Source: CAYONM01 sp964405325 (GTDB lineage: Bacteria; Planctomycetota; UBA11346). From it: a DNA stretch of 16,293 bases. Of the stretch, positions 1 to 8,440 are shown piece by piece. The notes beneath the pieces were generated by a model. The model had not been told where the DNA came from and made no database searches. It saw nothing but the letters and a program-made list of their open reading frames with translations. The first letter of the stretch is position 1; each line of letters opens with the position of its first letter. The stretch covers positions 1-16,293 of the forward strand of contig CAYONM010000065.1 of NCBI GenBank assembly GCA_964405325.1, given 5' to 3'. The position numbers and the translations under genes are program-made.

Positions 1-13
1 CAGTGTGGTCACA

Positions 14-2851
14 TCAGGTTGCATCATCAAAGCCGCGCCCTGCGCCGGAGTCAGCGGCATCGCCGTCACACCCGTGCAGGACCTCGGCCACGGCGGCGCC
101 TTGGTACGGCAGGCAGGGCGTAAACAGGCGGTCGGCCAGGGCTGCCGGGTGCATCGCGACCGGTGCATGCGCGCTGTAGCGGCCGATGGCCAGTTCACAG
201 CGATGCCGGCCCAGGTCGGTGAGCATGGCCTCCACCTCCTGGCCGCCGTAGGCATCGCCGGCGCCCAGCAGCACCCGACCCAGCTCGCCGACATCGCAGT
301 CCGGAGGTGCCGGGCTGCGCACCAGGCTGCAGGTCAGGGTGCCCTCCCGGCAGCTGAAGCCGTAGTGGTCGCGAGTGACCAGAAACAGGCCATCGGCCTC
401 GCCGTCGTCACAGACGGCAGCCCAGCGACTGCCGGCCACCTCCCACTGCGCCTGTTCGTGTGGCATGCCGGGCAGCTGCGTGCGCAAGACGCTGCCAAAG
501 GGACAGCCGAAGCGGGCCATGTGACCGCGATAGGCGGTGGGGAAATGCAGCTGCAGCAGGGCTTCCGGCTCCTGCCAGTCCACCTCCACGCTCACACGCA
601 GCAGCGCCTCCTCCGGCTGCAGACGGTAGCTGGTGACGATGCGGCTGTGGCCGCCGCAGGGGCGTTCGGCATGCAGGCTGGCGCTGCCATCGGCATGCCG
701 CTCCAGACGCAGGCTCGCCGGACTGTCCAGCAGCCGGCCACCGCCCAGGCTCTGATGCTCGATCTCCCAGACCGGGAAGGCGGTGGGCATTTCCGTACAC
801 AGCCAGGGTGCCGCCAAAGCGCCCTGCTGACGGATGACGTGGCCATCCACGCTCAGCGCCGCGATGCAACCCTGCTCGTCCAGACGCAGCTGCACCCGAC
901 CATTGTCGAGGCTACCGGCATCGGCCTGCACTGGCGTGGGCGCCGCCGCGGCGCTGGCCAGGGCGCGGCCGGCGAGCGGCGGCAGCTCCAGCAGCCGGCC
1001 ATCCGCCAACAGCACCCGTTGCGGCTGCGGCAGGGGATTGAACAGACAGGACTCCGCCTCGTCGCTCGCCAGCTCATCGGTGGCCGTACTCAAGGCCCGT
1101 TCGGCCAGCTGCTCCATCTCGCTGACGCAGTCCGCCATGGCCGGGCCGATGCCGGTGCCGGGCAGGATGTCATGGAATTGCATCAGGCAGCAACGCTTCC
1201 AGGCCCCCTGGTCGATGGCGCCGCCGCCACGCGCCACCCGCACCGCCTCCCAGCTCTGCAGGGCGCGTTCCAGGGCCCGATAACTGCGCTTGATATTGCG
1301 GCGGCTGGTGAGCACGCCCCGATGGTATTCGAGGTAGAGCTCGCCGTCATAGCTGGGCAGCTGCGCGCTCCGTTCCTGCAGACGGCCGAAGAAATCGGCG
1401 ACCCGGCCGAAACGCGTGCGCGGGGTGCCGTGCAGGCTGGCGCAGCGATGCACGCGCTCGATCTGCTCGGCGCTGATGCCACCGCCGCCGTCGCCGAAAC
1501 CCACGGGGGCCACCGCCTCGCCATGCACGTCGGCCTGGCGATGGATCATCTCGATATTGTTCAGTTGACGCGGCGAGCCGTCGGTCATGTAGCCCATGTG
1601 ATGCTGGGCCAGATGTGCCATCACCTCGCTGCCGTCGTTGCCCCGCCAGCGGAAACTGGTGTAGGGGAAATGCGTGATCGCGTTCCAGTGGATTTTCGTG
1701 GTCCAGAAACCGTCGACGCCGCACAGGCGCATCAGCTGCGGCAGACAGGCGTTGAAGCCGAAGGTGTCCGGCAGCCAGAGGATACGGCCGGGATCACCGG
1801 CGCGCTCGCGCGTGATCTTCTGACCGATCAGCAACGAGCGCAGCAGGCCCTCGCCGCAGGGCAGGTTGCTGTCGAATTCCACGTATGCGGCGCCTTCGCA
1901 TTCCCAGCGCCCTTCGCGCAGGCGCTGGTCGATGCGCTCGCCCAGGCCGGGATCGATGGCGGCGGCCCATTCGTACAGGGCCGGTTGGCTGAAGAGGAAG
2001 TGCAGGTCCTCGTAGTCCTCCATCAACCGGGCGGCGGTGGCCATGGTGTGCACCGTCTTGAAGTGACCGACGTGCTCAGGCCACAGGAAGATGGGATCCA
2101 GGTGCGCCTGGGCCGTGGCCACCAGCTGCATCTGCACGGCATCGGCAGGCAGGGCGCCCAGGGCCTCGGCCAGCACCGCTGCCAGCGCCTGCAGCCCCCC
2201 CTGCTCCCAGGCCGATGCACCGCGCTCCAACCAGCCGAGCAGCACCCGGTCGGCCCGCGCCAGCCAGTCCAGCGGCGGCCGATAGGAGAAACTGCCTTCG
2301 TAGCCGCTGCCGAAGGGTGCGCGCAGGTTCTCGAGCGTCCGGGTGGCGCGGTCGATGAGCACCTCGAGATCCAACTGGCAGCGCCAGGCGAGATCGTTGC
2401 GCCGCTGCAGACGGCAGGCCTGCGGGGCATCGCGGTCGTTCATGTGCATGACCGCCATCCAGATGCAGCTGGCCTCGGCTGGCAGGCGATGGCGATGATG
2501 CTGGCGATCGAAGCCGGCCCAGGCGGTGCCCTCGATGAAGGCCGTGCTTTCACCGCCATGCTGCCAGTGCAGCCAGCAGTCGGCTTCGGCGGGCTCCGGC
2601 AGGTCCAATCGATACCAGACGTAGGCGAAGCGGCGGCCACGGGCTTCACCGAGCCGGGTCGGCTCCAGGGGCAGTTCCGAGACCTGGGCAGGCGGGCACC
2701 AATCGGCGCTGACCGCTGTCGCCTGCAGAAGGATGTCGCCCGGTATATCCTGCCAGACGATATCGCGCACCCGGGAGAGCAGGGTTTTGGCTCGCGTCAG
2801 CGTCAGCTGGGGAAAGAGATGCGGTGCGTGGGAAGCGGCATGGTGGTTCAT
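14..2851 (-). CDS. GH38 family alpha-mannosidase, cytoplasmic
   Basis: The 945-residue protein resembles glycoside hydrolase family 38, zinc-dependent retaining alpha-mannosidases that release mannose from oligosaccharides. An N-terminal beta-rich region (about residues 1-235) precedes the catalytic barrel. The motif AHLDPIFLWP carries the expected zinc ligands His250 and Asp252. WLPDTFGF carries Asp362, the family's nucleophile and zinc ligand. QFHDILPGTG supplies the fourth ligand, His. A beta-sandwich C-terminal half follows, as in bacterial GH38. No signal peptide is visible, so it probably acts on imported oligosaccharides. I chose the ATG of MNHHAASHAP because the longer open frame upstream runs into the divergent AraC gene and has no homology-like sequence. 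A GAGG lies 12 bases upstream, a rather long spacing. The stop is inside the window, so the gene is complete. It diverges from the AraC gene at 2922. Seen: motifs and frame. Inferred: substrate. Confidence 0.9.
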   Translation of the reverse strand: MNHHAASHAPHLFPQLTLTRAKTLLSRVRDIVWQDIPGDILLQATAVSADWCPPAQVSELPLEPTRLGEARGRRFAYVWYRLDLPEPAEADCWLHWQHGGESTAFIEGTAWAGFDRQHHRHRLPAEASCIWMAVMHMNDRDAPQACRLQRRNDLAWRCQLDLEVLIDRATRTLENLRAPFGSGYEGSFSYRPPLDWLARADRVLLGWLERGASAWEQGGLQALAAVLAEALGALPADAVQMQLVATAQAHLDPIFLWPEHVGHFKTVHTMATAARLMEDYEDLHFLFSQPALYEWAAAIDPGLGERIDQRLREGRWECEGAAYVEFDSNLPCGEGLLRSLLIGQKITRERAGDPGRILWLPDTFGFNACLPQLMRLCGVDGFWTTKIHWNAITHFPYTSFRWRGNDGSEVMAHLAQHHMGYMTDGSPRQLNNIEMIHRQADVHGEAVAPVGFGDGGGGISAEQIERVHRCASLHGTPRTRFGRVADFFGRLQERSAQLPSYDGELYLEYHRGVLTSRRNIKRSYRALERALQSWEAVRVARGGGAIDQGAWKRCCLMQFHDILPGTGIGPAMADCVSEMEQLAERALSTATDELASDEAESCLFNPLPQPQRVLLADGRLLELPPLAGRALASAAAAPTPVQADAGSLDNGRVQLRLDEQGCIAALSVDGHVIRQQGALAAPWLCTEMPTAFPVWEIEHQSLGGGRLLDSPASLRLERHADGSASLHAERPCGGHSRIVTSYRLQPEEALLRVSVEVDWQEPEALLQLHFPTAYRGHMARFGCPFGSVLRTQLPGMPHEQAQWEVAGSRWAAVCDDGEADGLFLVTRDHYGFSCREGTLTCSLVRSPAPPDCDVGELGRVLLGAGDAYGGQEVEAMLTDLGRHRCELAIGRYSAHAPVAMHPAALADRLFTPCLPYQGAAVAEVLHGCDGDAADSGAGRGFDDAT

Positions 2852-2921
2852 GAGTCGAGCATACCTCGTCGGTACTGCGCATGCTATGGACAGAGCGGCA
2901 CCAGGAGGGTACGAATCGGCA
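2852..2921. promoter_or_regulatory. Divergent intergenic region between GH38 and AraC genes
   Basis: These 70 bases must hold the promoters of both the mannosidase (leftward) and the AraC gene (rightward), so the regulator probably binds here. Weak dyads are visible: AGCAT at 2858-2862 pairs with ATGCT at 2880-2884, enclosing TACC/GGTA arms. An AGGAGGG Shine-Dalgarno at 2903-2909 serves the AraC gene. I could not pick -35 and -10 boxes with confidence. Confidence 0.45.
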
Positions 2922-3818
2922 ATGGCAATCTCCCTGACAGCCCTCGCACGACCACCGCTGGTGCTCTCAACCGCGGTCAACAGCCTGTTCGAGCAGGTCC
3001 ACATCCGCATCCACGGCCTCTGCTGCGTGCAGCTGCAAGCGGATCCACGGCCCTGGCATCGGCTGGACCACGGTGATCCCTTCTGGCGGCTGTATTGGAA
3101 CGAGCATGATGGCGCCCTCTTGCAGCACACCGGTGGCGTCCTGCCGCTGCGCGCCGATGCCATCCATCTGGTGCCACCGGGATGCATCTACCACTGCGTC
3201 AGTCCGGTGGCGCAGCGGCACCTCTTTGTGCATCTGGAGCTGCAGCCGCTGCCTCTGACGGTGCAGGAGGCTTTATTTCCGGAACCCTTTTCCCTACCGG
3301 CGCAGGGTTTTCATGCGACGGCACCGCTGCTGGCGGCGGTGCTGCGCGGCCAGGATGCGGTGGATCCCCTGTCTTTGAGCCTCCAGGGTCGTGGCCTTGC
3401 GGCGGCCGCCCTGGGCCAGGCCTTCGCCCTCCTGGAGGCCGGTCAGCAGGATCAATTGCGCAGCCTCCTGGACGGACGCGATCCCATACAACCGGCGCTG
3501 CTGGCCATAGCGGACGACCCGGCGCAGGCCTGGCGCATGACGGATCTGGCCGGCCGCTGCCGGCTGTCGGTCCGGGGCTTCCACGACGCCTTCCGGCGGA
3601 GCCTGGGCATGGCCCCCTCGCGCTACCTCCAGATCGAACGCCTGCGCCACACCGCCGCCATCCTGCTCGCCAGCACCGCCAGCATCGAGGACATCGCCCT
3701 GGACTGCGGCTTCCATGATCGTGCCCACCTCACCCGGCAGTTCCGCCACCATTTCCACACCACGCCGCACGCCTACCGTCGTTCGGCCAATCTGCTGATC
3801 GCGCGCTCGGACGCCTGA
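2922..3818 (+). CDS. AraC family transcriptional regulator (linked to GH38)
   Basis: The 298-residue protein is a probable AraC/XylS-type activator. The N-terminal ~170 residues look like a cupin-type sensing domain, with a segment around residues 65-110 (RADAIHLVPPGC and VHLELQPL) typical of such folds. The C-terminal ~100 residues hold the double helix-turn-helix. The first contains MTDLAGRCRLSVRGFHDAF and the second IEDIALDCGFHDRAHLTRQF, followed by the usual PHAYRR end. The start is the ATG of MAISLTALARP, 12 bases after AGGAGGG. Upstream in-frame ATGs lack such a site and would overlap the mannosidase gene. It diverges from GH38 across 70 bp and probably controls it in response to a mannose-containing ligand (inference). 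It converges on the next AraC gene. Confidence 0.88.
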   Translation: MAISLTALARPPLVLSTAVNSLFEQVHIRIHGLCCVQLQADPRPWHRLDHGDPFWRLYWNEHDGALLQHTGGVLPLRADAIHLVPPGCIYHCVSPVAQRHLFVHLELQPLPLTVQEALFPEPFSLPAQGFHATAPLLAAVLRGQDAVDPLSLSLQGRGLAAAALGQAFALLEAGQQDQLRSLLDGRDPIQPALLAIADDPAQAWRMTDLAGRCRLSVRGFHDAFRRSLGMAPSRYLQIERLRHTAAILLASTASIEDIALDCGFHDRAHLTRQFRHHFHTTPHAYRRSANLLIARSDA

Positions 3819-3909
3819 TCAGACTTCGCTCGGCACATGCTGCAGCGGATGCTGTCCGTGCCGTCTTCACTATAGGATATCCTGCTATCGGACTCCGCCA
3901 TGTGAGCGG
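3819..3909. other. Convergent intergenic spacer between two AraC genes
   Basis: These 91 bases separate the 3' ends of two converging AraC genes. They contain a perfect 10-bp palindrome, AGGATATCCT, at 3874-3883. I see no GC stem followed by a T run on either strand, so no intrinsic terminator is called. Confidence 0.4.
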
Positions 3910-4710
3910 TCATGAATCCGATCGTCGCCAGCGACTGGGGCTGCAGGCGTGCGCCCGACGGAAATGCCGATCGAAGTTGTGCACGCCACCAAAGCCGCTC
4001 TGTTGCGCAACCGCGGCGATGCCGAGATCGGTTTCCCGCAGCAGGAGTTCCGCCGCCTGTAGCCGGCGGGCGATCAGCCAGGCGCTGGGGGTCAAGCCGG
4101 TGCGCTGACGGAAGACGCGGGTGAAATGCGTGCGGGTGCAGCCGTGTTCCTGCGAGATCTGCTGCAGCGACCAGGGGTGGCAGGGATTGGCCATGAGCAT
4201 GGCACAGGCGCGCTCCACTGCGGTACCGGACGCCGTCCGACTGTCGGCGAAGCGGTCCAGGGCGGCGACGAACCTATGGATGCACTCGCAGGCCTGGTGG
4301 GGATCGGCATGGCGGGCGGGGCGGGCGGCGGCGACCCCCTCGAGTAGCACCGCCAATTCACCCTGATGATCGGGCCCGAGCACCAGACCATGGCGGGAGA
4401 TCAGATCCTCCCACACCGCCACCAGGCCAGCCCCCGACAGGCTGATCCAGCGGGATCGGTAGGGCAGATGCTCCGGATGCAGCCCGTAGGCACTGGCCTG
4501 ACCGTGGTAGAGCAGAACCGCGTGCGCCTTCGGCACCAGCACCTCCCCTGCTGCGGCGTGACGCACCACCAGCGTTCCCTCCAAGGAATACTGCAGGATG
4601 CAGATGCCGCGGCCGTCACGGCTACGGTTGTCGAGGAAGGGACTGTGGACGTCCCAGCGCAAAATCCCCCCCTCGCCGAACAGGCGCCAGGGACCTTGGT
4701 CGGTCTGCAT
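3910..4710 (-). CDS. AraC family transcriptional regulator (linked to SGNH genes)
   Basis: The 266-residue protein is a second AraC-type regulator. The first ~150 residues form a cupin-like sensor (FLDNRSRDGRGICILQYS, AVLLYHGQASAYGL). The last ~95 residues carry the two helix-turn-helix units, WSLQQISQEHGCTRTHFTRVF and IAAVAQQSGFGGVHNFDRHFR. The start is the ATG of MQTDQGPWRLF, closely preceded by AGGAG. A longer in-frame start 78 bases upstream would translate the AT-rich promoter region and is rejected. It diverges from the SGNH unit beginning at 4833. An inverted repeat lies between them, so it probably controls that unit and perhaps itself. The inducer is unknown. Confidence 0.88.
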   Translation of the reverse strand: MQTDQGPWRLFGEGGILRWDVHSPFLDNRSRDGRGICILQYSLEGTLVVRHAAAGEVLVPKAHAVLLYHGQASAYGLHPEHLPYRSRWISLSGAGLVAVWEDLISRHGLVLGPDHQGELAVLLEGVAAARPARHADPHQACECIHRFVAALDRFADSRTASGTAVERACAMLMANPCHPWSLQQISQEHGCTRTHFTRVFRQRTGLTPSAWLIARRLQAAELLLRETDLGIAAVAQQSGFGGVHNFDRHFRRAHACSPSRWRRSDS

Positions 4711-4832
4711 GTTCTCCTGTTTACATATGATATCTCTATTTATCCATTTTTTTCCGATAAATATTGAATAACATGTTTTTTCAGTCACAGAACCATCCCC
4801 GAAGGCCTTGCCTCCGAAAGAGGAGCATCCCC
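4711..4832. promoter_or_regulatory. AT-rich divergent promoter region with 8-bp dyad
   Basis: This gap is strikingly AT-rich at 4718-4780 against GC-rich surroundings, as expected of a bidirectional promoter. TATTTATC at 4737-4744 is the exact reverse complement of GATAAATA at 4756-4763, with an 11-base spacer, giving an operator-like dyad. AACATGTT at 4770-4777 is a further perfect palindrome. A TTTACA at 4720-4725 could be a -35 box for the rightward unit, but no good -10 box follows at standard spacing. AGGAG at 4821-4825 is the ribosome binding site of the gene at 4833. Confidence 0.6.
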
Positions 4833-6987
4833 ATGCAACGGATCCTGTGCGCCCTGGCGATGATCGTCATCACGGCGCTCCCTGTCACCGCCGCCGAGCA
4901 GAGTGGCCTGACCACCACCATCTTCCCCTTCTTCAGCAAGACCATGAACTATGACAAGGCGGAGGTCCTGCCCGAACCGCGGCATCCGGAAATCGTCATC
5001 GGGTCGAAGAAATGGATCGAACGCGGCACCATCCCCGATCCGGCCGGATTCGCCGGGGGTTCCCCGCTGATCGCCGACCAGGACAATCTCTTCTGGGCGG
5101 CGCAGTTCACCGGCAGTTTGGTGGTACCGGAAGACGGTGCGTACGTCTTCCAGATCCGCGCCGATGAATACGCCGCGCTGACCATTCGCGGCGCGGTGGT
5201 GATCAACCAATACGGTGAACGGGCGGGGCTGACCGCGCAGAGCACGCCTGTCAGCCTGCGGGCCGATCAGCCGGTACCCGTGCTGGTGGAGTTCTGGAAC
5301 GTGCTCGGCCCCTCGCTGCTGCAGATGTCGTGGCAGACACCCGGCAGCGACGCGTTCGTCCCCATCCCCCACGAGGCCTTCCGTCCGACCATGCCGGTCT
5401 CGCCGCACATGGTGACCGCGATCCGCTTCCAGCCGGCACCGGATCAGGCGGAGGCGATGGTGGGCGGGGTATTCGCAGGCAGTCTTACCAGTCCCACCAA
5501 CGACTTCGAGACCTTCGCCAGCATCGAACAGGCGCCCCAGGCCGGGCAATGGAACGAGCTGCCGGTGTCCGAGCCGAAGGCCTATCGCTACGTCAAATAC
5601 ATCGGCCCCGCCGGCAGCCACGGCGTCATCGCTGAATTGCGCTTTCAGCATGACGGGACGGCTCTGGAGGGCGCGGGCTTCGGCACAGCCGGCGATGGCG
5701 AACAGGGCGACGCGGTCTGGCAGCAGGCCTTCGATGAGGACACCAGCACCGCTTTTCGCGGTATGGATCCGGACCATCAGTATGTCGGTATCGACCTCGG
5801 TCCCGGCTCTCAGGTTCCGCAGCCGAGCATCAGCCGCCTGGAGACCGCCTCCGAGGCGCAGACTTTCGTGCAGATCACGGTACCCGAGAACGCCTTCGTC
5901 CGCTATACGCTCTCACCAGACAAGAAGTACCAGCAGCAGGATCCGCCAAGCGCCTTGCACGGCACCCTCTATACCCAGCCCTTCGCCATCGCCCAGGATC
6001 GCTCCATCATGGCCCAGGCCTACGACCTGTGGCGGGCACCCAGCCAGCAGGCGGTTGCGGAGATCAGCGTGCAGGCGATCGACGTGCGCGAGGGTCTGAC
6101 CACCGTCCACACCGGCAACAGCCTGATGGGCGGCCTGTTCGACTTCATTCCCACCATCGCCCGCAGTGCCGGCATCGAAGCCGAGATGAAGGGTTTCGGC
6201 ATGGCCGGTGCCCCCACCGATCTGATCTGGAAGAACCAGAACCGTGGCGATGCCTCGCGCGCCTGGATCGCGGAACAGCAACCCGATGTCTATATCCCTC
6301 AGCCCTTCAGTCGTAATCCGCGCGAGGAAAGCTACTGGGAGAGCGTGTATTTCCGGCTATGTACTCGAACACAATCCGCAGGCCCGACTGATGATCTACA
6401 TGCAGTGGCCGAAAGACAGCCGCTATCAGGAAGGGTCCGTCCACCTGCTGCGCCTGACCCAGGCCCCCACGCCATTGGAGGGCGACAGCTGGGAGGTGGA
6501 TCTGCGTGATTACCTGAGCCCGGAAGAAACCGCGACCATCACCGACGATTCGTCCGTGGTCGGTTGGCGCGGGGAGAGCGCCCTGTTTCCCAAGCCCGCC
6601 AACTGGCGCGAGGATCTGGTCAACTACCTGCGCGAGATGGAGATCCTCTACCAGATCATGGACCAGCAGTTCCCCGACCAGCATGTCTCCGTGATCCCCG
6701 TCGGCGCGGTGCTCGGCCGGCTGTATGATGCCATCATCGCCGGCGAAATGCCGGGGGTCGATCCCGCCGTCGGCAACGAATTCTTCTTCGCCGATGGCCT
6801 GCATCTCAACCCGACCGGTCAATACATCTCCGCCCTGACCCACTTCGCCTGCATCTACAACCAGGATCCCACCGGCGCGGTCACCTCCGCCGGTTCGGGC
6901 ATGACCCCCGAGCAGGCGCAGGAAGTGCAGCGATTGGCCTGGGAGACGATCCAGGCGTATCCGTATTCGATACAGAACCTCGACTGA
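4833..6987 (+). pseudogene. Secreted PA14-like/SGNH-hydrolase-like protein, broken by a one-base frameshift
   Basis: Read across one frameshift this encodes about 717 residues. A signal peptide (residues 1 to ~21, MQRILCALAMIVITALPVTA) is followed by a PA14-like sugar-binding domain (~25-190), a discoidin-like stretch (~240-340), and a chitobiase/FN3-like segment (~350-425). The SGNH-like esterase domain begins with HTGNSLMGG (residue ~428), holding the Gly-Asn-Ser block, and ends with ADGLHLNPTG, supplying the Asp-x-x-His pair. The frame changes at 6350-6352. There the first frame runs to a stop at 6509, while the frame one base on reads SGYVLEHNPQ and continues to 6987. Removing one T from the TTT run restores a single frame. 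AGGAG seven bases upstream fixes the start. It is first in a unit with the SGNH gene at 7011. Likely role: an exported esterase acting on polysaccharide substituents (inference). It may be a sequencing error. Confidence 0.78.
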
Positions 6988-7010
6988 TTACAGCCCCCGA
7001 AGGAAATATC

Positions 7011-8009
7011 ATGACCTGGCTCCATCCCGTCCTCGCCACTCTCCTGGGTGCGCTGTGCTGCCTGCCACTGCAGGCGCAGGCAGATCAGGAAACCACTCCC
7101 GATGACGCCATCGTCGGCCTGGACCGGGATGGATCAGGGGCCGACAACCATGCCCTCAAGGTCCTGTTCATCGGCAACAGCTATACCGCCTGCGGTGGCG
7201 GCCAGCCCAACCTGCTGGCTGGAATGCTCCAGGCGCGAGAAATCACCCTGTCCCCCTACACCCACATCCGGGGCGGAGAAACCCTGGAGGGCTTCTGGCT
7301 CAAGAATGCGGGCACTGAGCCGACCTACAGCGAGCGGCAGCAGCTGAAGAGCAAAAAGACCGAGGCGGAACGGCAGGCGCAGCTGGAGAACCTCCACAAA
7401 AATCGCGAGAAGACCATCGGCAGCCTCGATGCGGTCCTGGCCGAGGGACCCTTCGACATCGCCATCATCCAATCCTGGCTGGGTGCTGCGAAGCCGGAGG
7501 AGGATATGGGATTCCGCAGGTACGCCGGCCTGCTGGCGGAAAAGATCCGCGCCGGCAGCCCGGACGCGACCCTGATCCTGTATATGACCTGGTCCTCGCA
7601 GAACGATCGCGAGAGCCAGAAACGCATCACCGACAACTGCCTCGCCGTGGCCCGCGAGCACCAGATGGTCCTGGCGCCGGCCGGAGAAGCTGCCTGGGCG
7701 GCTGGCGACCAGCGCAGCGACCTGGCCCTCTATCGTAGCGCAAAAGACAGCCATCCGGGCTATGATGGCGCCTATCTGATCGCCTGCAGCCTCGCCGCCG
7801 CCATCACCAACCGCTCGCCTGAGGGTCTGCCCACGACGATGGAAGTGCCGTGGTCCTATGATTTCCCGGTGCAGATCGGGATCGACGACCGCAAGCAGCA
7901 GCTCAAGGATCATCCCATGAACCAGCGCTACACCTGGTCCATCAATGCCGATACGGCGCAGTTCCTGCAAAAAATCGCCTGGGACACCTTCAGCGCCTAC
8001 CAGCCCTGA
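7011..8009 (+). CDS. Secreted SGNH-hydrolase-like protein
   Basis: The 332-residue protein has a signal peptide (residues 1-24, ending LQAQA) and an SGNH/GDSL-like core. VLFIGNSYTACGG carries the block I Gly-Asn-Ser with Ser57 as candidate nucleophile. GPFDIAIIQSWLG and LILYMTWSSQND are the later strands. AKDSHPGYDGAYL holds Asp246 and His248, the likely catalytic pair. A basic, charged insertion (about residues 105-135, rich in Lys, Glu and Gln) follows block I. The ATG is 6 to 7 bases after AAGGAAA and 23 bases after the upstream gene, so the two are probably cotranscribed under the AraC protein at 3910. It is probably an exported esterase or deacetylase for carbohydrate; the exact substrate cannot be read from sequence. 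It is intact, unlike its upstream neighbour, which has the same catalytic domain. Confidence 0.82.
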   Translation: MTWLHPVLATLLGALCCLPLQAQADQETTPDDAIVGLDRDGSGADNHALKVLFIGNSYTACGGGQPNLLAGMLQAREITLSPYTHIRGGETLEGFWLKNAGTEPTYSERQQLKSKKTEAERQAQLENLHKNREKTIGSLDAVLAEGPFDIAIIQSWLGAAKPEEDMGFRRYAGLLAEKIRAGSPDATLILYMTWSSQNDRESQKRITDNCLAVAREHQMVLAPAGEAAWAAGDQRSDLALYRSAKDSHPGYDGAYLIACSLAAAITNRSPEGLPTTMEVPWSYDFPVQIGIDDRKQQLKDHPMNQRYTWSINADTAQFLQKIAWDTFSAYQP

Positions 8010-8029
8010 TCCTCTTGTGGAGTCCCACC

Positions 8030-8263
8030 GTGTCCGCCGACTACACCGACCTGCTCATCCCCTTCTACCAGCAGCAGCGGGATGAACGTCCGAATGTCCT
8101 GATCCTGATGACCGACCAGCAGCGCTGGGACAGCATCAAGGCCCTCGGCGCACCCTGGATGATCACCCCCCATCTGGATCGCCTGGATTGGGATTTCTAC
8201 CTCGCCTGCGGCGGTCAGGAGGAGTTGGTGCACGCAGTACGACAGGGTCGTTTCCGTACCTGA
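8030..8263 (+). pseudogene. Sulfatase, N-terminal fragment only
   Basis: The segment RPNVLILMTDQQRWDS followed by PWMITPHLDRL is the classic N terminus of an S1 family sulfatase, with the first metal-binding Asp in MTDQQ. Homology stops near residue 53, around 8185. The frame then runs through unrelated sequence to a stop at 8263. The formylglycine motif and the rest of a usual ~450-550 residue enzyme are absent. I propose a GTG start at 8030, with TGTGGAG about 7 bases upstream and 20 bases after the SGNH stop. It was probably the third gene of the SGNH unit. No signal peptide precedes the domain. The fragment cannot be an active sulfatase. Either a deletion or a misassembly joined it to the downstream sequence. 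Confidence 0.8.
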
Positions 8264-8440
8264 ACGAACAGGGCAGGATCTTTCCCGGCCGTTCACGTCT
8301 GGTACTCGAGGAACCCCAATGGCTTCACCGCCACCGTCTGGCAGCGCGCCGCATCCGAAAGCACTGGACATGGAGCAAAGGGGCAGAGCTCTTGCCGCCC
8401 ATTATGGCGCTTCGGGTTCGCAGAGTCGTCGGTCTCTTGG
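8264..8440. other. Unassigned remnant between sulfatase fragment and AraC gene
   Basis: These 177 bases follow the truncated sulfatase and end at the 3' end of the AraC gene. Short open stretches exist on the plus strand, for example one reading FPYLNEQGRIFPG just after the fragment's stop. I recognise no family. It is probably debris from the event that removed the sulfatase's 3' part. No terminator is evident. Confidence 0.3.

Noticed and set aside
2848..2862. A four-codon minicistron (ATGCTCGACTCATGA) overlapping the GH38 start by ATGA
   Set aside because: Its only Shine-Dalgarno-like sequence directly abuts the ATG, too close to work, and the pattern is short enough to arise by chance.
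5..3076. A plus-strand open frame of over 1000 codons running opposite the whole GH38 gene
   Set aside because: It is a codon-bias shadow: GC-rich third positions on the minus strand leave the antisense frame open. The translation is rich in Ala, Gln, His and Gly with no domain, while the minus strand has clear GH38 catalytic motifs.
3874..3883. AGGATATCCT palindrome as a bidirectional terminator between converging AraC genes
   Set aside because: The stem is short and AT-rich in the centre, with no loop and no T run on either side.
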